Source: Pontederia crassipes
Lineage: Eukaryota > Streptophyta > Magnoliopsida > Commelinales > Pontederiaceae
Length of the DNA: 64,000 bases
NCBI GenBank assembly: GCA_030549335.1
Contig: CM060188.1
Location: 45,411,696-45,475,695 of the forward strand
Direction of reading: 5' to 3'
This document shows positions 21,642-32,960 of the stretch, one piece after another (within the stretch, counting starts at the first letter, position 1; each line of letters begins with the position of its first letter). The notes below the pieces were generated by a model that was given only the letters and a program-made list of their open reading frames with translations, was not told the DNA's origin and searched no databases. The position numbers and the translations under genes are program-made.

Positions 21642-24591
21642 CACTACAAGAAAAAAGCTTTTTAGGGACCAAGGACATTAGTCCCTATAGTTTCAATTTT
21701 GGTCTCTAATACTTTTTAGAACCAAAATAATCTTGGTCCCCCATGATCCCTACAAGCTGGTCATTAAAAGTTCTTAGTGACCAAAATTTTTCCATTGGTC
21801 CTAAAAAGATAGACTTTTTAATGACCAAGACTATGGTCTCTAAATGTATATTTTTTAAAACTAAACTACTTAATCCCCAAAGTATATACTTCTACTTACC
21901 AACATGTTTAGTCCCTAAAGTTGCATACTTTTACACACCAATGTTTTGGTCCCTAAAAATTTAAATAGGGATCAATACAATTATCCTTTAAAGATGCATA
22001 CATGAAGTTTATATTGGAACGTGGGACTTACATCTAAATGAGATTTAAAGTTTACATCTAAAGCATGCATGATAATAAAATTGAATAATAAAAGAACATC
22101 AAAATATTTCATAATCAAATTAAAGTATAAAAGGTTGCAATGAATATAAAAGAAACAACTATTAAAGTGTCAAATATCACGAGTTAAGAAGTTCAACATG
22201 ACAACATAGTAAAATTATTAGCCAACATATCTCTATCTTGTCAATTACAAAAGTATCTTGAAATGACATAGTCAAACATTAGGCAACACTTTTTTCTACA
22301 TCATCTAGAGGTTGTTGTCCCTTCATTTTATCTTTAAGGTTGTCTCTTCCAGGAATATGTTCAAGGCAATAGCTGAAATGTCTTCTCAACTTTCAAGTCA
22401 CTATTCACGTGGAGTTAGCACTGCATTAAGAAGAAAAGAAACCATGTCAGGAAGAAAAGTAATTGGAGTTACGCTGCATTAGGAAGAAAAGGTTTTTTTT
22501 ATTGAAAATGTTAACTCCACGTACAACTATCTATTAATAATGCTAGCAATGGCTAAATCTGAAAGATGAGACCATCAATATGGCAAGCAGCATATCCATA
22601 ATAATTTTGTAACTTGTACCCCTGCAAAAAGACTTTGTAGTCTTAAATAATATTCAAATGATTTTACATATGTATATCACTACAAGAAACTAAAAGGACT
22701 AGCATGAGTGTGCCAACTACAAGCAAGGTGGATAAGAAAAGTTACTGTGTCATGATAATATGAATATATGATAACTAAAAAGTTCACATTGTTAATATGC
22801 CCAAAACATCTCTGATATTGACTTATAATTTTCCAAACAAAAAGAAGAAAAAAAATTTAAATAAAAATAATCAAGACAAATTCTCGAGAACAAATTTTAC
22901 CATATGCACTATTTGCAATAGCAGCAGCTGCACACAATAAGCTATCATATGAGTTCCTCATGTCCAGCATATCCTACAAAGTGAAATACTTTCTTTTACC
23001 AAAGTGAACTGATTATGCTGATAAGTGTTATTGTATGATGGAGAGTGGAGACGGACAAAAGGTTAAGCAAAGGAAGCAAATTGGGGTGATTAAAGAGAGA
23101 CGAAATATTGATCTCTTGCCAAACTAACTCCAACTACTCCGTACTTTGAATAATAACTTTCTTCATAGCATATGTTCCATCCTCTGTACACATCATATAG
23201 GAGATCTGGCATTCTGAAGCCCAAAATTTTGGTCAAATGTGAAGAAAGTTGCACCCTTGGATGAGCAAAACAAATAAAATTCAAGATGGATGTTCAGATT
23301 ATCAGTGGCTGATTGTATCTTGGAGAGGGAAGCCTCGACACTATCATTGTTTTGACATACCATGTGCACTGTAGCTCACATGCATCAAAAAAATGAGGAC
23401 ATCACTTTTGTATTAGCTCACATGCATCCTTCACAGATAAAAGGTTCAGGCTGTTGAAAACTACAAGCTTTGGGTGCTAACAAAAAACATTACCACGAAG
23501 CTAGACCCTCTTGCCCTCATTATTTGAAGTGCTGAGAAATCTCTTCTATTTCCTTTTCATCTAATCCAATCTGCATATTGAAATTAATCCGGAATTAATA
23601 TCAGGAATCAATCCACACTTAGGTGTGTCATAAAACTCAGCCAAAATACTCTGATACTGCGGACAAATTCATGCCATCATGGTACATGCGTTTTAGCTGC
23701 AAGCCCATAACACTCTGATTCACATTTTATCCTTTACGCCAATATCCAGTTGGAAGAAGACACCTGCACAAGACGAACAACCTTTTTGTGACATTTCAAC
23801 CAACATCTTTCCTGCATCATTGACCCATCAGGCCTGGGCCAGAACGTTTAACGCGTCCCCATGCGGAACGACTTTAGCATAATCAACCGAGATGAACGGT
23901 CTTTACATGGAATGCTGAAGGTTACCTCATTGGCAACTACGCCGGCGTGTGTTGATGGTGACGACAAAGCAAGGATGATAAGCAGGAATCGTATTCGGCT
24001 CCTCAAGCTCCGTCTCTGTTGCATCGTTTCCCTCCAGAACCCTAGCTTCCCCTGCTGCCGCTGCAAAAGATGCCGACGGCGTAGAATTGGAGCTGGATGC
24101 ATGACCGCGACCCTCTGGTACTTGGATCGTGGATCTATGAATCGTCGGCGAATATGAAGATGAGTTCAAGAGCTATCATGAATAGGAAGGGGAGGAAATT
24201 TAGAATGTGATTTATGATTAATTAGAAGAGTTTAAGAACCGTGATCTGTGATTTATGTTTGATTTTAGATGTATAGTCTTTCTAAATCAAAACTTGATTA
24301 AATTAAGATCATTGAAAAAATAATAAAATTATGGGGACCAATCCATCCGGTCCCTATTAATTAGATTAGTAAGCACCAATGTTACAGTTAGTCCTCAATA
24401 TCAAATTAATTAGGACTAATGCTAAAATTGGTCTCCTTAAATTTATTAATAGAGACCAACCAATCTTTTGTCTCAAAAATTTAAAAAATTAGGGACCATT
24501 TGCCAAATTGTCCCTAATAAATATACTTTAAACATCAACATGTAATTGGTCCTTAATGTGTTGGTCTCTAAATCATATTTTTGTTGTAGTG
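21642..24591. mobile_element. Non-autonomous CACTA (En/Spm-type) transposon, 2950 bp
   Basis: The ends are CACTACAAGAAAAAAGC on the left and the complement of CACTACAACAAAAATATG on the right, flanked by the 3-bp duplication TCA (21639-21641 and 24592-24594). Within ~350 bases of each end are many copies of GGTCCCTAAA/GGGACCAAT-type motifs in both orientations, the subterminal repeats expected of this superfamily. There is no transposase ORF. A GC-richer block at 23850-24170 could be captured host sequence but matches nothing I know. Confidence 0.9.
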
Positions 24592-24594
24592 TCA

Positions 24595-24985
24595 TCATGC
24601 CCGGGCCAGCCCAACAAGACTTTGTGTGAGCATCATGCCATGCCGGTCGGGACGCTAGTTGATTTTCAAGTCATTCCTCTAGTAAATCTTGATGCTCTAA
24701 CACAGATAATATAATTTTGAGTTATTTCCCTAAGTCGAATTATAATGTTTTTTTTCTCAACATGATCTTGAACTACGAATTTTACAAATTTAATCTCTCA
24801 ATTTAGACGCAATTTTCACTCAAGTCTTTCCATCTAATATCATTAAAACTTTATTATCTTTATTTTTTTCTTTTTATCAAAAGACTAAAGCATCCCAATA
24901 CTCACTCTTTCCATTGTCACCTCCGATGTTCGAGGTCTACTCTGCAAAGAATCAAATGTCATGTTATGTCCGCATAAAAAAAAAG
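24595..24985. other. AT-rich spacer, no gene seen
   Basis: Sequence between the CACTA element and the start of the CoA-ligase pseudogene. The first ~60 bases are GC-rich and may continue the sequence into which the CACTA element jumped. Confidence 0.4.
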
Positions 24986-25163
24986 CTCTCCTTCCTCATC
25001 ATTCCCATCACCGACGGAGCCACCAACATCGACCGAAGGAGCGGCTTTTGCCGCTCAACTCGGACCTTCTACAGGTTCCATCCTCCAATGCCCCTCCTGG
25101 CAGATTCCCTCCTTCCTCCTGCTCTCTGCTGCCTCCTTCGCCTTCTCCCTCCTACACTGGCCG
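24986..25163 (+). pseudogene. 4-coumarate:CoA ligase-like pseudogene, N-terminal piece
   Basis: One frame reads DRRSGFCRSTRTFYRFHPP and, after a frameshift, LSAASFAFSLLH. This is the N-terminus of plant 4CL-like acyl-CoA ligases (xSGFCxxTRTFxSLRPPxPLP...). A solo LTR inserted at 25164 cuts it off; the frame resumes at 27191. Confidence 0.72.
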
Positions 25164-27185
25164 TGTAACAACTGATACAAGATAAAAAAAGAGAGAGAGA
25201 AACCAATTTGAATAAAAAATGGTTTGCTGGGGAGATAAAACTTTAAATTTATCTTTGCAAAGAGATCACGACGGGGAATAGAGGTTATATTCGATTTAAT
25301 CAAGAGTGGGGAGAATTATTAGATAAAGCAAATTCTTCTTTAAGCCTCTAACTCAACCTCACAAGAACCTCTTGTGATTCTTGTTGGGGCGTTCGGCAAT
25401 TCCCAGAGAACTCTAGGTAGGTTCAAGATCATCTAGAGATCCTTCCTCCTCTCTCATACACACCTTTCGGCGTTGTGATCCACATGAGTTGTTGATCGTT
25501 CTTGGCTAGACTACAGGAGGTGAACGTAAGAAGAAGGAGAACAGGGAGGACATGATCGATAGATTTTCCTGACGAATCGAAGAAAGGATTAATCGCAAAC
25601 AGAGGTGGGTGAATCGAAATCACAATGCATCACTTAGATAGATATAACCTGTCCTTTGATTCCACTTGAGCATGTTCAAAACATGAAGAAGAAGATCCTG
25701 TTTTTCTTGATTTATTGTTTCCATCTGTGTATGTTTGATTGCATTTAGGAACCTGATTTCTATTGTGTTCTTTCTGCCATGATTTCTATTGTAGGATTGG
25801 TAGTTAATCTGCATGTTAGTCCTTTTGATATTTACATAGAATCTATGTTTTAGGTTGATACAATTCCATGATTTATAATAACTTCTCAACTTTCTGAACA
25901 TTACCGAACCTGGTTCGGGTTCACTTGAACTCGGTCCGGGTCCATACTGAAATCCATCGTGAACCTTGTTCTTCACGGCCATGCACGTAGAACCCGACCC
26001 GGGTCACCTAGAATCCGGCCCAGATTAGTGCACGGCAGACCCCACGAACCTATCGACATCTTTCCTACCCGACCCGGGTTCCTCTGAACCCGGCTCGAGT
26101 TTGTTCTACTTCTACCTGACATCGTGTCACACTGTTCATGATCCCGACCCGGGTCATCTTTCACCCGGCCCGGATTATAGCAATCCGAATTCTTTGATTT
26201 CTTTCCTACCGATTTATGATTTTTAATTCGAGTTCTACATGTTTCTGCCTTGATCAATCATGATTATGCCCAGAATTGCCTCCCCATAGTTCACTTCTGA
26301 TTTAAGACGTTGTCCCTAATTTTTACTCGTTCTCTTGTGATCTATTATTTTTTATGCCATGATGAAGAACAAAGAATAACAAGTTCCTAAAAGTGATTAA
26401 TAAGTCAAGATGACAAATAATGAATGGGTTGTCAGATCAAGTCAAGTGTCTCAAGATAAGGGTCGCTATGTTGATCATGGTTTGATCACCTATTGATCTG
26501 CATAAGGTTGTATCGTTTGCTCAGCATACCCCAAGAACTAAAGGCACCTAAAGTCATCCTGATTTTCTAAATATGTACCAAGATTAAGACAAGTCAAGTT
26601 ATTGTTAAGATTACCAAGCATGCTATATTTCTAAGTTATCGGGCATCACATGATTCCGTTGATTTATGATATTCTCTTATTCACCTCCTATCATGACTTA
26701 TGATGTTGTCATATTATCCTTTTCATACAAGATAATTATTGTACCTTACTACTGATTTTTCTATTCAAGTTATGCATTATATATTATGTGGTTCCCTACT
26801 AGGTTGTAAAGCTTACGGGAGAACCTCCTTCTTTGTGTCTGATTTCCATATGACTAAGTAAATGATGAGGTGGAGTAGGTGTGTTGCGACAAAGCTCTGG
26901 CGACGAGAAAGCACATAAACACTAGGCTTATTAGATTTTTTCCTTCCGCATTTATAGATTCATGACGTAGAACCTTATTATATTCCTTAGAGATGATGTA
27001 GCTACTTTTTAGACTTCCAAAATTAAAGTTATTCTTTTCTTTTTTTCTCCTATTATTCTTTCTTCTGCTGACGTGTATCGGTTCTTGACTAAGAAATGAT
27101 CAACATGATGGTCGGAGTCATAGCCTCCATAGCGTCTCCAGGTTGGTCTTCGCCACGTGACGGGGGTCGATTTGGGGGCGTTACA
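25164..27185 (+). mobile_element. Solo LTR, gypsy-type, 2022 bp, with near-perfect TSD
   Basis: It starts TGTAACAACTG and ends GGGGGCGTTACA, the same termini as the gypsy LTRs at 5647-8198 and 31924-33901. Flanks are GGCCG (25159-25163) and GGTCG (27186-27190), a 5-bp duplication with one change. There are no internal genes, so this is the product of LTR-LTR recombination. It interrupts the CoA-ligase pseudogene and carries a cluster of CCCGACCCGGGT-type palindromes about 730-1030 bases in. Strand is set by the similarity of its ends to the first element. Confidence 0.88.
25900..26190. repeat. Cluster of CCCGACCCGGGT-type palindromes inside the solo LTR
   Basis: Paired short palindromes recur at about 25905-25955, 25987-26025, 26068-26100 and 26142-26175. 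In most pairs a GACCCGGGTC core is followed 5-15 bases later by AACCCGGCCCGG-like sequence. The position in the LTR corresponds to the GGTCGACC array of the first element, but the motif differs. Confidence 0.8.
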
Positions 27186-27480
27186 GGTCGCTCCCTCAAA
27201 ATGCCTTTGTTCATGCTTCCACGAGCACCTCCGTCTCCTTCCTGACTTCATCTCTCACGTCCATGCCTTATCCACAGCCCTACGCTCCGGCATTGGCCTC
27301 TCCCTCGGCGACATCGCCTTGGTCCTTTCTACCACCGACCTCGACACCCAATCCTATACCTCCCCCTCCTCGTTGTAGGCTTAGTCGTCTCCTCGGTTAA
27401 TCCTCTCAACTCATGTAGCGAGATTGCCTACCAGGTATGCATTTCAAAACCAATTGTTGCCTTCGTTGCCACCACTAAAA
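27186..27480 (+). pseudogene. 4CL-like pseudogene, second piece
   Basis: After the solo LTR the ligase similarity continues in changing frames: TSVSFPDFISHVHALSTALRSG-type sequence, LSLGDIALVLSTT, LVVGLVVSSVNPLSS and EIAYQVCISKPIVAF. These match the region before and around the conserved SPANPLSTxxEIAxQxxLSKPxIAFAT of 4CL-like ligases. Frameshifts and lost codons make it non-functional. It passes into the repeated ~1.3-kb AT-rich segment. Confidence 0.75.
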
Positions 27481-28720
27481 TGTTGTGGCTATATTAAATT
27501 CACCATTAAGTGCACTAATTGCTCAAATAATATAATAAAAAAGAGTAAAGATTGTCTAACCCATGAGAAATATTATTAATTAATTATTTAATCTTATAAA
27601 TAAAAAGGAAAAAATAAGATCTTGAAAATATATTTTTATAATTATAAAATAAATATTGAAAATAAGATGATAATAATATAATATAGTGATATTAAAGGTA
27701 GGCCTTAGGATGAAAACAAAACTGGAAAAATATGTGAAACATAAAAGATAAGTTTAATCTTTTAATATGCATTAGAGACTCACTAAAATATTAACCTAAC
27801 ACTATTAAATTGTAGTCTTCACAAACTGGCATCCCCTCGATCTAGTCAAATAGATTAAAATATCTTAATTTAATAGGAGATAAAGTCTTCACATCATATT
27901 AATATTAAGATGCATTAAACTGAATTTCCTAAACTTTTAATCATTTCACAAACTAGTATAGATTAACATATGATTCGTCACACTTTAGTTATAAAATTTA
28001 TTTCAATTATTAATTTCCAATAAAATCAATTACATTCGTCTCCTGAACTCTAAAATTAAACACCCACAAACTAGTATAGTCTAATTCAGAAATCCAATTA
28101 ATTAAACTAAAAGAACTAAGCACAATTAATAATTGATCGAAAAAGACTAAAATAGTAAAATAGGGTCCAATAGTTTCCCTTCAATTAATAATCTCCTAAA
28201 ATAAATATTCTAAAAATATGTAGTTCATCCTAAAAATTTTGGAGAGATAATAAAATAATAAGTATTACATGCAAATAAATTAGGATTGAAGCTTTGGATC
28301 TCCACGGACCATCATCATAATGGACTTGATCAAGGTCACGATCAGCCTTCAACTATCATACTTTCTCTCTCCTCTCGGTCGTAGTCTGCAATGCTCACAA
28401 CTCATGATGCAAGAAATTGAAACTTTAGGGCGCGAGTTGTAGTAGATGATTTCATCATGTATTTATAGGTGCGACGGAGGCTTGAAGATCGATCACTACT
28501 AATAAATTGTACAACTGAGTTTAAATATACTCGCGATATAATTTGTCTCCACTTTGATAAAGTTTTCTTCTGAATCACACCTTTCTTTGTCGGAAAATCA
28601 GATAATGACACATTAATAAGTTGTTGCCACTTATGTCTTCCATATTAACTGACTCGTGGAAGATTAAATTAAATATGTCATTGTTCAAGCTATTGATAAA
28701 TGGGATTCATTCACATAACC
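27328..28720. repeat. Duplicated segment, first copy (ligase fragment plus AT-rich ~1.25 kb)
   Basis: It aligns along its length with 28859-30270: CTTTCTACCACC..., ATAATATAATAAAAAAGAGTAAAG, GGTAGGCCTTAGGATGAAAAC, CATTTATAGGTGCGAC, CACATTAATAAGTTG. By eye the identity is roughly 85-90% with indels, so the duplication is old. The AT-rich part has no ORF and may be an intron or an old insertion. Confidence 0.8.
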
Positions 28721-28858
28721 AAATAGACGCGAAAATCTTCCATGCGCGCACCCGTGAGGCAACTAGTTTCTAGAAAATTTGCCCCAAGAAAGGTTGAAAG
28801 TGAAAATCATGCCTTGTGCTTTATTTTTTCCCGGCTTGCAGATAGAAAAATTTACCTT

Positions 28859-30270
28859 GGTCCTCTCTACCACCAACCTCGAAAAATCCCATCCTTTTCC
28901 TCGCCCTCCTCGTCGTTGGTGTAGTCGTCTCCTCAGTTAACCCTCTCAGCTCACCTACCACGTATACATCTCAAAACTAATTGTCGCCTTAACCACCACC
29001 ATTAGAGCCTTGATGCGTATGGTGTTATAGATAAACTGAATTCGTAAGCAAGTGCACTAGTTGATCAAGTAATATAATAAAAAAGAGTAAAGAGTGCCTA
29101 AAAATATTATTAATTATTTATTTAATATTATAAACTAAAAAGAGAAAAATAGGATATTGAAAATAGATTTTTCTAATTATAAAATAAATATTGAAAATTA
29201 TATGCTAATAATATAATATAGTTGTGCTAAAGGTAGGCCTTAGGATGAAAACAAAATAGGAAAAATATGTGAAACATAAAAGATAAATTTAATATTTTAA
29301 GATGGATTAGAGTCTCTCTAAAATATTAACCTAATACGATTAAATTGCAATCTTCACAAACTGACGTCCCCTCGATCTAGTCAAATAGATTAAATTATCT
29401 TAATTTAATAGAAAGTGAAGTCTTCACATTCTCGCATCCCATCACATCAAATTGATATTAAGATGCATTAAACTGAATTCTCTAAACTATTAATCATTTC
29501 ACCAATTAGTATAGATTAACATACCACACAAACTTGATTCTCAACACTTTAGTTATAAAATTTATGTCAATTATTAATTCCCAATATAATCAATTACATT
29601 AATCTCATGAACTCTAAAATTAAACACTCACAAATTGGTTTAGTCTAATTCAAAAATACAATCAACTAAATTAAAAGCACTAATCATAATTAATAATTGA
29701 TTGAAAAAGACTAAAACAATAAAATAGGGTCCAATGGTTTCCCTTCAATTAACAATCTCCTAAAATAAATATTCTAAAAATATGTAGTTCATCCTAAAAA
29801 TTTTGAAGAGATAAAATAAAATAATAAGAATTATAAGAATTAAACCCAAATAAATTAGGGTCGAAGCTTTGGGTCTCGACAAACCATCATCAGAATGGAC
29901 TTGATCAAGGTCATGATCAACCTTCAACCGTCACACCTTCTCTCTCCTCTCAGTCGCTCACAACTCACGATGCAAGAAACCTAAACTTCAGGGCACGAAA
30001 TGCAATAGTCGATTTCATCCTATATTTATAGGTGCGACATAAGCTTGAAATTGATTGATCACGGCTGGTAGATTGTACTAGTGAGTTTAAATGTACTCGC
30101 TAAATAATTTGTTTCCATTTTGATAAAGTTTTCTACCTTTCTTTCTCCAAAAATCAGATAGTGACACATTAATAAGTTGTCGCCACTTATGTCTTCCAAA
30201 TCAACGGACTCATGCAAGATTAATTAAATATGTTATTGCTCAAGCTATCGATCATGGATTCAGCGACGTA
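28859..30270. repeat. Duplicated segment, second copy, with second ligase fragment
   Basis: It starts with CCTCTCTACCACCAACCTCGAAAAATCC, a second copy of the LVLSTTxLE...VVSSVNPLSS ligase region (28859-29010), followed by the same AT-rich sequence as the first copy. The 140 bases between the copies (28720-28858) have no counterpart. Confidence 0.8.
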
Positions 30271-30384
30271 TTAAATTAAATTAAATAATATTTTATATTT
30301 TTATTATTAAATAATATGTTATATTTTTATTATAAAATATTATTAACTATTATTATTAAATTAAATAATAGTAAAATATGTTAT

Positions 30385-30758
30385 ATTTTTCATACATGAG
30401 GCGCAAGGCCTCCCTGTTGTTCTCCTCAATTACCTGCATTTTGAAACCTTTCACGCTTGTGGGAGTCCCTGATAGTGTATAAGGATGTTTCGGTCAAGCT
30501 GACACCACCACGATCTTCTGCTCCCGACGGTAAACGCCCAGCGCCCAAAGCCGGTGGAGGGCGAGGGATTCCTGGTGTCATTGTTCACCATCCTGTTGTT
30601 CCACATCTTTGCATTCTCCATGGTGCTCCGATCGATGGCGTTCAGGTAGAAAATGACTTATGGAGCCGAGCGGTTCAAATTAGAGGCTATGCTCTGGGTT
30701 GTGGAGCGGCATTGCATTGCATTACCTACATGCTGGTGGTGTCGCCATTGGTCATGAC

Positions 30759-30760
<2 letters not shown>
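30385..30760 (+). pseudogene. 4CL-like pseudogene, central piece (AMP-binding region)
   Basis: Across three frames one reads QGLPVVLL, FTLVGVPDSV, QADTTTIFCSS...TG(K)xK, LFTILLFHIFAFSMV, ERFKLEAMLRAVE and ITYMLVVSPLVM. These are, in order, the SSGTTGxxKGV P-loop region and the LFHxxGF...MERFxxxxMLxAVExxxVTHxxVxPP region of 4CL-like ligases. The P-loop itself is damaged. Sequence ends at a long (TC)n tract; no C-terminal part follows. Confidence 0.78.

Positions 30761-30842
<82 letters not shown>
30761..30842. repeat. (TC)41 microsatellite
   Basis: An uninterrupted run of about 82 bases, directly at the point where the ligase pseudogene breaks off. The pure repeat suggests recent expansion. 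Confidence 0.97.
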
Positions 30843-30844
<2 letters not shown>

Positions 30845-31923
30845 GCTAACAGAATCCGGAGGAGCAACGTCGGCGATGGAGTAAATCTTTCTCTCTCTCC
30901 ATTGGTTCTGAGAGGGCAAATGAATGAGTTAATTATGTGCAAAGAGGCATTTTTGTCATTTGATAGATCGAAAAAACAAAGATAATAGAAACTTACCTTT
31001 TTTAATAAATAAAATTTTGTTCTTAATTTACAAATTATTTCATCTCTATTAAAATTGGAAAAAAAGACATTTCACCTCTTCAAGGCCCGTTTGGCCTACT
31101 AGTTTATTTTTAAACTTTGGAGTTTGATTGGTCATCAACGGACTTGCTTTTAAAAAAAGAGCAAGTTGTCAAGACCTCAATTTACATCTTACAATTTTAT
31201 GATATTAATTCTTACATATTTTGATCTTATCTTGAAGATCTTATAATATGATCTTAATTTTGATGCACAATCTTACAATTTTATTCGATCATATACGATC
31301 TCATATAATTAATATAATAATTTAAATATTAATAAAAAATATATTTATGATAAAAAGAATTAATTTAAAAGAAGTTTAATCTATTTTTTTCTTCATTTTT
31401 TAAAGACGTTTTGATATATTTGACTTAAGAATTGATAAACAAATGATTTGTAGGGGCATAATTTAATATTTCAATATGAAAATTTTGTCAAAACTATATT
31501 GATTATTTTTAAAATATACTTTTTTATTAAAAAGTAGAATCTTACTAGAGTACATGTAGCGCGAAGTACAACAATGGCCTATTGTAACGCTCCATGAATT
31601 TTAGTAAGACTCTTCAACTTTATTTTTTTATCTAAAAAGTAATCTAATTTTCACAATTTTTGAAGTAGTAATGTTGACCGATGATAGATGATATGTGAGT
31701 TAAAATACTTACGTGACACTTCTATTAACAGTAATAAAATTAAAAAAAATGAAAAGACAACATCCTCTTGAAGCACCATCATTCCTCATTGATGATGAAG
31801 AATGGTGGCTGCCGCCTCCTCTTTCCTCCCTCCAATTCGAGTCTCTCTCCTAGCATAGGGGACTTGCCCAAATTATGAAAATCATTAGGTTTGATCACAG
31901 GTGCTCAAAGACTTAAATAAATG
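30843..31923. other. Intergenic, AT-rich, no gene seen
   Basis: Low-complexity AT-rich DNA between the microsatellite and the second solo LTR. No frame with recognisable motifs. Confidence 0.5.
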
Positions 31924-32197
31924 TGTAACACCCCATTATTTTTCTTGAATTAAATAATTAGATAAATGAAATATTTATTTATTTAATTCTAAAATTCAGT
32001 TTTTTTTAAAAAAAAAGATAAAAGTTGATGAGTTAAAGATGGAGTTTATGAATAGATAAGACTTTGGGAAGAAGAAAAGAAAAGAAAAAGATAAAGTATT
32101 TAAAATAGATCATGGATAAAGATCAAGTTAGAGTTGGGGGAGATAAAACATTAAATCTCAGATTAGTTATTAGATCAACAAGAGTCGAAGTCTGCCT

Positions 32198-32206
32198 CTA
32201 TAAATA
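32198..32206 (+). promoter_or_regulatory. Putative TATA box in the second solo LTR
   Basis: CTATAAATA, an exact plant TATA consensus, about 275 bases from the LTR start. The same offset in the 3' LTR at 5922 supports a retained promoter layout. Confidence 0.6.
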
Positions 32207-32624
32207 GAATCTCTTTCAACCTTCAGTCTCCCTTTTTGTCAGAAAATAGATTTTTCTCCATACTTTAAGTCATGTTTCTTTCTCCTCAGTGCGCTGCGCG
32301 AGTACTCCGACCGACCATCTACTCTCCGATCAACCTTCTGTCAAAGGACGCCGGACTTCTCGTAGGAGCCTCCATATCGTCTAGAAAATCGCGTTGAAAG
32401 TAGATTGTTCAGGTAGTTCTGCCTGAACAAGATACGTGGAATTTTGGATTCACTTTTGGATGTGATTTATTGATAGATTAATTAAGAATTCGAAAGATTA
32501 AAGCATGGTTATTATTCTCTGTATATCCAAGAATAGATTCTTCTTTGTTTTATGTCGAAAGCATGTCTTGATTAGTAAGATAATTGGATCAAAGTTTTGA
32601 TTTTCGGCACTGGAGTTCCTCTGT

Positions 32625-32960
32625 GCAGGAACCCAGCCCATGTCCGAATAACACGACCCGAGTTCTTCATGTTTTGAATTGAACTCGGACGCACAATCCA
32701 AATCCGACCCAGATTCAGACGGTGCCCGGCCCGGGTTTGCAAGGACCCGACCTGAATCCCTCGTTGTCGACTGCACGGCCTCGGTTTCCACTATATGAAA
32801 CCCGGTCCGAACTCCAGAGACACCTAGTCCGGGTTCTGGAGTATGTAAAGATCGTAAGGATGGGAATTCGACATGAGTCTCTATGACTCGACACGCGTCA
32901 GATACAAACCCAGTCCGGGTTTGACTGTACCTAACCCGAATTTTGCGCAGATTGTAGAGG
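32625..32960. repeat. Cluster of CCCGGCCCGGGT-type palindromes in the second solo LTR
   Basis: GACCCGAGTTC, CCGACCCAGATTC, GCCCGGCCCGGGTTT, GACCCGACCTGAA, AACCCGGTCCGAA, AGTCCGGGTTC and AACCCAGTCCGGGTTTG occur at about 15-50 base intervals. The motif family matches the one in the first solo LTR. Confidence 0.8.

Noticed and set aside
30457-30849. 130-codon frame ending in a long Leu-Ser repeat
   Set aside because: The Leu-Ser part is only the (TC)n tract. The rest mixes frames of the decayed ligase, with ligase similarity scattered over three frames.
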